This document shows positions 7,701 through 11,673 of a DNA stretch of 11,673 nt, piece by piece. The stretch is from an uncultured Austwickia sp. (GTDB lineage: Bacteria > Actinomycetota > Actinomycetes > Actinomycetales > Dermatophilaceae): positions 1-11,673 of the forward strand of contig CAKUSI010000096.1 of NCBI GenBank assembly GCA_934678955.1, given 5' to 3'. The translations under genes and the position numbers were made by a program. A model generated the notes under the pieces. It was not told the origin of the DNA. It made no database searches and saw only the letters and a list, made by a program, of their open reading frames with translations. Numbering within the stretch: the stretch's first letter is position 1; each line of letters begins with the position of its first letter.

Positions 7701-8791
7701 CCGCCGTCTGGGGCACGCGCGGCCCAGTGTCCCCCCTCGCGAAGCGGGTTGCTGACGGCGCAGCTGTCGCTCGGATCTCAACGCTGCTCGAACCGGAAGG
7801 CCGCGTCACCGGCTCGCCCATCCGGCTCGCTGAGAACGTCGGCCGCGCCTTCAAAGGCATTGAGGTGACCGGCATGGGTTTCACAATCGAACCCCTGACC
7901 GCAGCCAATTGGCTGGCCGAAGACCCTCGCAATGCGGAGATCCTCTTCCCATATCTCAACGGCGAGGATCTCAACTCCGACCCGCGCTGCGAAGCGCCTC
8001 GTTGGATCATTGACTTCGGACTTCGAAGCGAGTCAGAGTCGCAGGGCTTTCCGATGGCTTTCGCGCACGTTACAGCTCACGTCAAACCAGAACGCCTGCA
8101 CAATCGAAACGTCAAGCTCGCCACCTTGTGGTGGCAGTTCAAGAGGCCAGCGCCCACACTCAGACGTGCAATGTCCGGTCTGGGCCATGTGCTTGCCATC
8201 GCACTAGTCAGCAGAACAGTCATGCCCATGCGTGTGCCCTCGGGGCAGGTCTTCAGCCACGCGCTCGGCGTTTTCGCCACGGACTCGTTCGCTCAGCAGG
8301 CGATTCTGTCGTCGTCACTGCACCAGCTGTGGGCCATCAAGTACGGCTCCGGAATGCGCAACGACCCGCGCTACACCCCGTCAGACGTGTTCGAGACGTT
8401 CCCTCGCCCGTCTGAAACCGCCGAGCTCGACGACATCGGCCGTACCTTGGACGCGGAGCGCCGCGAGATCATGCTGCGCCGCGAACTGGGGCTCACGAAG
8501 CTGTACAACCTGGTCAACGACGAAGCGGTCGCGTCACCGTCTGATCCAGATGTGGCGCGACTCCGGGAAATCCATGAGCAACTCGACCACGCGGTGATGG
8601 CCGCCTACGGCTGGTACGACGTACCCCTGAACCACGGCTTCCATACCTACCGGCAAATGACCCGCTGGACAGTGTGCCCCGAGGCTCGTGTCGAGATCTT
8701 GGACCGCCTCCTGAAGGAGAACCAGCGCCGGGCCGCGTTGCAGGGCGATGTGGTACCGGACCAGGCGGATGACGAGGAGGTCGACGAGTGA
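4748..8791 (+). CDS. drmMI: DrmMI, class 1 DISARM N6-adenine DNA methyltransferase
   Basis: A 1347-residue protein of the large Eco57I/MmeI/PglX-like adenine methylase group, expected to methylate host DNA and so protect it from the DISARM effectors. GAHYTPR (570-576) precedes the S-adenosylmethionine motif DIACGSGAF (620-628). YGADINP (671-677) forms the next strand, and the catalytic NPPF (885-888, preceded by GIIG) marks N6-adenine chemistry. A helical insertion fills about 700-880. The C-terminal part carries PYLNGEDLN and RYTPSDVFETFP (1208-1219), typical of the target-recognition half of MmeI-like enzymes. Residues 1-560 include a GVVTDGRWWGLV strand like restriction-enzyme N-termini, but no ExK nuclease triad is apparent. 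The ATG overlaps the drmD stop and has an excellent GGGAGG site. GC falls to about 58% at 7861-8220 against about 74% at 6601-6780. PglX of BREX is the main alternative, but no BREX genes are present and the flanking drmD and drmA argue for DISARM. Confidence 0.9.
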   Translation: MSRKPYVRRSQPTTAELHRRWLQLVDTDGPFLSIPVLKRVYPQGISILATDILSDLKAAKDPFEKAWDAWSTGDASLDEFRSARDAWVDVVFRRVFGWGPFLTTDAAPTTIVSPNHKVTLTSTGAFHRNGETFALTWVIDPIRSLRDLADDGWATDAIDRMELMLRQAGVSIGVVTDGRWWGLVSALPKTAVASGIVDSQTWIEEPATRDALAALLSPLRLAGGNADDRLPALFAASVTAAEDITEALGSQVRQAVELLVQSFSETAEETRRRGEPDPLPDDGDAIYAAAVTIMMRVVFLLFAEERDLLPQGDLFDSGYGLTGQLDALRQRAEDETPEALDATSGVWHRLLATSRALFHGASFEDLRLPSYGGSLFDPNRFPFLSALTERRTLALPVNDRVMMHVLDAVQMADVKGEGRRPISFRDIDVEQIGYIYEGLLGYTCRFAEETVVGLIGKAGAEPEIPLRVLGDLAEEHYTDKALAQAILAWVKADQPAAEGRTASVMTKALAAGDALEDADLAIRAVTHDPDLAAELKSWIGIIRRDLRDRPTVIKEGGLLVVETPSRRNAGAHYTPRALAEEIVLHALEPLVYAPGPYQTPDRDAWRLKSPEEILDLKVADIACGSGAFLVAAARYLGARLVEAWTEAGTALGSPHGLETEAIREVVARCLYGADINPMAIEMAKLSLWLVSLDPKLPFSFVDDKLLVGNSLLGVTDLAQLEALHIDPSRVPQKQALFDVTSAGYASTVDVRGTIAKAIRLREALASEVDDNDPQRSAKAKQGQLRRLHETTAQLRDSADGIIAAGLRLGGKPGRALDEAYANLRVAVNDAYASHGTANRGFLDTVLAEGLAPTVDTDYERWQPLHWAIELPDVFERGGFDGIIGNPPFLGGQKITGAMGTEVRDWFVHVLARGSRGSADLVAYFFLRASGLLDRCGTLGLIATNTVAQGDTREVGLDRIVAEGFTLTRSIQSRSWPAASANLEYAAVWGTRGPVSPLAKRVADGAAVARISTLLEPEGRVTGSPIRLAENVGRAFKGIEVTGMGFTIEPLTAANWLAEDPRNAEILFPYLNGEDLNSDPRCEAPRWIIDFGLRSESESQGFPMAFAHVTAHVKPERLHNRNVKLATLWWQFKRPAPTLRRAMSGLGHVLAIALVSRTVMPMRVPSGQVFSHALGVFATDSFAQQAILSSSLHQLWAIKYGSGMRNDPRYTPSDVFETFPRPSETAELDDIGRTLDAERREIMLRRELGLTKLYNLVNDEAVASPSDPDVARLREIHEQLDHAVMAAYGWYDVPLNHGFHTYRQMTRWTVCPEARVEILDRLLKENQRRAALQGDVVPDQADDEEVDE
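7861..8220 (+). other. Low-GC segment over the DrmMI target-recognition region
   Basis: Hand counts give 208 G+C of 360 (58%) here, against 134 of 180 (74%) over the methylase core at 6601-6780. The frame stays open and family-like throughout. The segment lies between the catalytic NPPF motif and RYTPSDVFETFP, where target-recognition domains sit in MmeI-like enzymes. Domain exchange by recombination is one explanation; relaxed codon choice in a fast-evolving domain is another. Confidence 0.5.
8774..8780 (+). promoter_or_regulatory. Ribosome binding site of drmA inside the drmMI end
   Basis: GAGGAGG ends 7 nt before the GTG at 8788 and selects it over a second in-frame GTG at 8794. The GTGA overlap with the drmMI stop repeats the coupling seen at the drmD/drmMI junction. 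Confidence 0.8.
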
Positions 8792-11673
8792 CGGTGCAGA
8801 CGACACAGACTCCCGGGTACGAGTTGCGTGCCAAGCCGGATGGCTCCGCGTGGACGGCCCGGGAGAACTTGACCGAAATCCTGCGTCGGGAGTTGGTGGG
8901 CCCCCTGAGCGGCGACGACGAGGTGTTGCCGGTGGATCCGGCAACGGCCTACCCACTGGGACGGATCGCGCCGCGTCGCCTGATGGCCAACCCGGAGGCC
9001 TCAACCGAGGTCGGCGAGGACGGGGCTGTGGAAGCCCCGGACGATGCGGGCTTGGGTTCGGATGAGGAGGGTGGGGAGGACGCCCCTCCGAAACGTGGCT
9101 TGATGATCCCGGCGTCGATGGGACTGCGGTTCCAGATTCCGGTCGACCTCCGGTCGTTCACGGTGTGGGCGTCGTGGGGTACCTACCACTCGCGCACAGT
9201 GGAGGGCGAGGAGGGTGAGCGGAAGCAACGGGAGTTCGTCAGAACGCCGGTGGATGTGCCGGTGATCGTGCAGGTGGCGGACCTTGTCGAGGGCACCACG
9301 AAGGACTTCCCGGTGAAGAACGACGTCGTCTTGCGGGTGGACGTGTACTCCGACACCGATCACCGGCTGGTCGAGGTAGCGTTGTGCAACGATGCGGAGC
9401 CGGTTGGGCGCATCCCCGTGGATGCGTGGTTGTTCCAGACGACGCTGTATGTGGAGGCCGAAGGTAAGCCGGTGTTCCTGCCGGTGCGGGACGCCTTGGT
9501 GGACGCCCAGCCGGATGAGGGGGACGGCGAGTTGGCGCGCCTGCGGTTGCAGTACCGCAACCGACTCGAGTTCGCGATCGGCCGGACGTGTTCGGCGACG
9601 TGGCAGGTTGCCGAGGGTGAGCGTCGGGCGACGAAGGTCTGGACGACCTGGCTGCCCGTGTCGGAGACCCCGCAGACCCAGGCCCGCTCGAACGAGGCCG
9701 TGATCACCGACATGCGGAGTCTGGCCGAGGCGTCCGCAGAGGAGCTGCGCGCCGGGCTGGAGCCGATCACCGACGGGTACAGGGCTTGGTTGGACGCCCG
9801 GGAGGCCGAGGCGAAGGCACTGCCTGCGCACCTGAGGCAGGAGGGTCTGGACGCCGTCACCGAGGCTCGGCGGGCGGCGAAACGGCTCGCGGACGGGATC
9901 GAGTTCCTGCTGAGTGACGCGGAGGCGTTGCGGTGCTTCCGGTTCATGAACCACGTGATGGCCGACCAGCGCGTCCATTCGGAGATCGTGCTGCGCCGCA
10001 GCCGCGACAAGTCCCTCGACGTGGACGCCGCCACCGCCCTGGTGGCGGCCGCGGGCGCAAAGGCGCACAGCTGGCGCATGTTCCAGCTGGCGTTCGTGCT
10101 CATGCAGCTACCCGCCCTGTGCGACCCGACACACAAGTACCGCTCGGAGCCTGACCTCGCCCGGGTGGAGTTGTTGTTCTTCCCCACCGGTGGCGGCAAG
10201 ACCGAGGCATACCTCGGTCTGGCGGCGTTCGCCTTCGCGATCCGGCGCCGACAGGGCGTTGTGGCGTCCGAGGACGGGCCGCTGGACGGTAGCAGCGGCC
10301 TGGCGGTGTTGATGCGGTACACACTGCGGCTGTTGACGGCGCAGCAGTTCCAGAGAGCGTCCACCATGGTGTGCGCCGCCGAGTTGGCGCGCCGCGCCGA
10401 CGAGGCGACCTGGGGGCCGGAACCGTTCCGGATCGGGCTGTGGGTGGGCACGAACGTGTCGCCGAAGCGGGTCAAGGAGGCCGCCGAGCAGTTGAAGGCC
10501 GCCCAGGACTCCCACTACGACCACGGCCTGACGGTGCTGCAGGTGAAGAGGTGTCCGTGGTGCGGCACCCCGGTCACCAAGCAGCAGGTGAAGGTCGACA
10601 CGACGATCGGGCGGGTGTTCGTGCGGTGCGGCGACCCGTTCGGTGATTGTCCGTTCTCCGAGGGCGGCACGGTCGGCGAGGGCCTGCCGATCTTGACCGT
10701 GGACGAGGAGATCTACCGGCTGGCGCCGGCGTTCGTGATCGCGACGGTGGACAAGTTCGCCCGCCTGGCGCGCGAGGGTGAGGCGGCGTCCCTGTTCGGG
10801 TATGTCGCCAAGAAGTGCGACCGGCACGGCTACGTTCACCCCGACTACGCCGACTGCACCATCCTGGACGGGTCGAAGCACCCCGCCAAGGACGGCCACC
10901 CAGCTGCCGCGGCGCGTCCGTGCGGGCGGCTGCGGCCACCGGACCTGATCATCCAGGACGAGCTGCACCTGATCACCGGCGCGCTGGGGACGACGGTCGG
11001 GTTGTTCGAGGCCGCGATCGACACCCTTTCGTCGTGGCGCACGGCCGACGGGCGTCCGGTTTCGCCGTTGATCGTGGCGTCATCAGCAACGGTGCGGAAC
11101 GCCGCCGAGCAGGTGCGCGCCCTGTACGGCCGTCAGGTGGCGATCTTCCCGCCGCAGGTGCTGGACGCCGCCGACACCTACTTCTCCCGGGAGTTGCCGA
11201 TTTCGCGGGAGCATCCGGGACGCCGCTACGTCGGCGTGTGCGCGTCCGGGGTGCGGTTGACGGCCGCCGAGATCCGGCTGGCGGAGGTGTTGATGGCCGC
11301 GGGCCAGTTGCTGCTGGACCGCGACCCTGACGCGGCCGACCCGTACCTGACGTTGGTGGCGTACTTCAACGCGACCCGCGAGCTGGCGGGCATGGCCCGG
11401 TTCATGCAGGACGACGTGCAAACCGCGCTCGGACGCGGCCGCCCTTGGTCGCGGCTGCCGGTCCGGCGCGGCACCGCCTTTGGAACGCTGGCGGTGGCGG
11501 AGTTGACCTCGCGGGTGTCGAGTGCGGCCATCACCACGACCTTGGATCAGATGGCGGTGCCCTTCGATCCGGCGTTCGACACCACGGCCGCCCGGGTGGC
11601 TCGCCTGCAGGCGGCCAAGGCGGGCGCGCCGCTGACGGAGCGGGAGCAGGTGCCGTTCGACGCGGTGCTGGCG
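8788..11673 (+). CDS. drmA: DrmA, DISARM core helicase (3' end outside window)
   Basis: An open frame of 962 codons runs to the window edge without a stop. DrmA is the helicase subunit common to all DISARM classes and works with DrmB (DUF1998) on foreign DNA. The N-terminus matches the family pattern (LRRELVGPLSGDD, then AYPLGRIAPRRL). An acidic, probably disordered linker follows at about 72-102. The first motor lobe has FFPTGGGKTEAYLGL with Walker A lysine 471, a DELH box (724-727) and the SAT motif (766-768). The second lobe begins near LVAYFNATREL (856-866); motifs V and VI must lie beyond the edge. Between Walker A and DELH a cysteine cluster, CPWC (589-592) with C614 and C621, looks like a zinc ribbon. 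C677, H680 and C690 are further possible ligands. The GTG start overlaps the drmMI stop by 4 nt and has a GAGGAGG site. The usual length of about 1200 residues or more implies a few hundred are missing. drmB and drmC would be expected next. Confidence 0.88.
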   Translation, partial: MTVQTTQTPGYELRAKPDGSAWTARENLTEILRRELVGPLSGDDEVLPVDPATAYPLGRIAPRRLMANPEASTEVGEDGAVEAPDDAGLGSDEEGGEDAPPKRGLMIPASMGLRFQIPVDLRSFTVWASWGTYHSRTVEGEEGERKQREFVRTPVDVPVIVQVADLVEGTTKDFPVKNDVVLRVDVYSDTDHRLVEVALCNDAEPVGRIPVDAWLFQTTLYVEAEGKPVFLPVRDALVDAQPDEGDGELARLRLQYRNRLEFAIGRTCSATWQVAEGERRATKVWTTWLPVSETPQTQARSNEAVITDMRSLAEASAEELRAGLEPITDGYRAWLDAREAEAKALPAHLRQEGLDAVTEARRAAKRLADGIEFLLSDAEALRCFRFMNHVMADQRVHSEIVLRRSRDKSLDVDAATALVAAAGAKAHSWRMFQLAFVLMQLPALCDPTHKYRSEPDLARVELLFFPTGGGKTEAYLGLAAFAFAIRRRQGVVASEDGPLDGSSGLAVLMRYTLRLLTAQQFQRASTMVCAAELARRADEATWGPEPFRIGLWVGTNVSPKRVKEAAEQLKAAQDSHYDHGLTVLQVKRCPWCGTPVTKQQVKVDTTIGRVFVRCGDPFGDCPFSEGGTVGEGLPILTVDEEIYRLAPAFVIATVDKFARLAREGEAASLFGYVAKKCDRHGYVHPDYADCTILDGSKHPAKDGHPAAAARPCGRLRPPDLIIQDELHLITGALGTTVGLFEAAIDTLSSWRTADGRPVSPLIVASSATVRNAAEQVRALYGRQVAIFPPQVLDAADTYFSRELPISREHPGRRYVGVCASGVRLTAAEIRLAEVLMAAGQLLLDRDPDAADPYLTLVAYFNATRELAGMARFMQDDVQTALGRGRPWSRLPVRRGTAFGTLAVAELTSRVSSAAITTTLDQMAVPFDPAFDTTAARVARLQAAKAGAPLTEREQVPFDAVLA

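Noticed and set aside
4748..8791. Reading the methylase as PglX of a BREX system
   Set aside because: No brxA, brxB, brxC, pglZ or brxL gene is present, and the flanking genes are the DISARM helicases. The similarity reflects the shared methylase family.
8803..8808. ACACAG at the start of drmA as a self-methylation site
   Set aside because: ACACAG is a motif I recall for a Serratia class 1 DrmMI. This enzyme's recognition region is likely different, and a six-base match is expected several times by chance in a window of this size.

Overview
The window is high-GC DNA (roughly 58-75% by hand-counted rows) with GTG and ATG starts, strong GAGG-type Shine-Dalgarno sites and codons ending mostly in G or C. 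This fits a high-GC actinobacterium, but no marker gene allows a finer placement. The stretch is an accessory defence island: no housekeeping genes, tRNAs, transposases or CRISPR repeats are visible.

Layout. (1) Positions 27-1184, minus strand: a 385-residue DUF262-family protein (the GmrS/DndB-like, ParB-like NTPase fold). It has the IPTFQRDYEW, DGQQRLTT and FEVLN...DLVKN signatures but no C-terminal DUF1524 nuclease domain. (2) Positions 1185-1529: a 345-bp divergent intergenic region with no credible gene. It holds a TTGACA hexamer beside a perfect 6-bp inverted repeat, plus a second inverted repeat. (3) Positions 1530-4751, plus strand: a SNF2/RapA-like helicase, called drmD. (4) Positions 4748-8791: a very large N6-adenine DNA methyltransferase, called drmMI. 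(5) Positions 8788 to the window end: the first 962 codons of a helicase with a GGGKT Walker A and a DELH box, called drmA. It is still open at the right edge.

The three plus-strand genes form one tightly coupled operon. Each junction is a 4-nt overlap with a purine-rich Shine-Dalgarno ending 7 nt before the next start. The order SNF2 helicase, adenine methylase, DrmA helicase is the signature of class 1 DISARM (defence island system associated with restriction-modification), so drmB (DUF1998) and drmC (phospholipase D) are expected just beyond the right edge. In the known model the methylase marks host DNA as self, and the DrmA/DrmB machine with the accessory helicase DrmD acts on incoming unmodified phage or plasmid DNA. 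The divergent DUF262 gene is probably a separate or auxiliary defence gene.

The system is a described type. The less ordinary points are the DUF262-only neighbour, the composition drop in the presumed target-recognition part of DrmMI, a restriction-nuclease-like but apparently catalytically empty N-terminus in DrmMI, a cysteine cluster inside the DrmA motor, and the palindrome in the promoter region.
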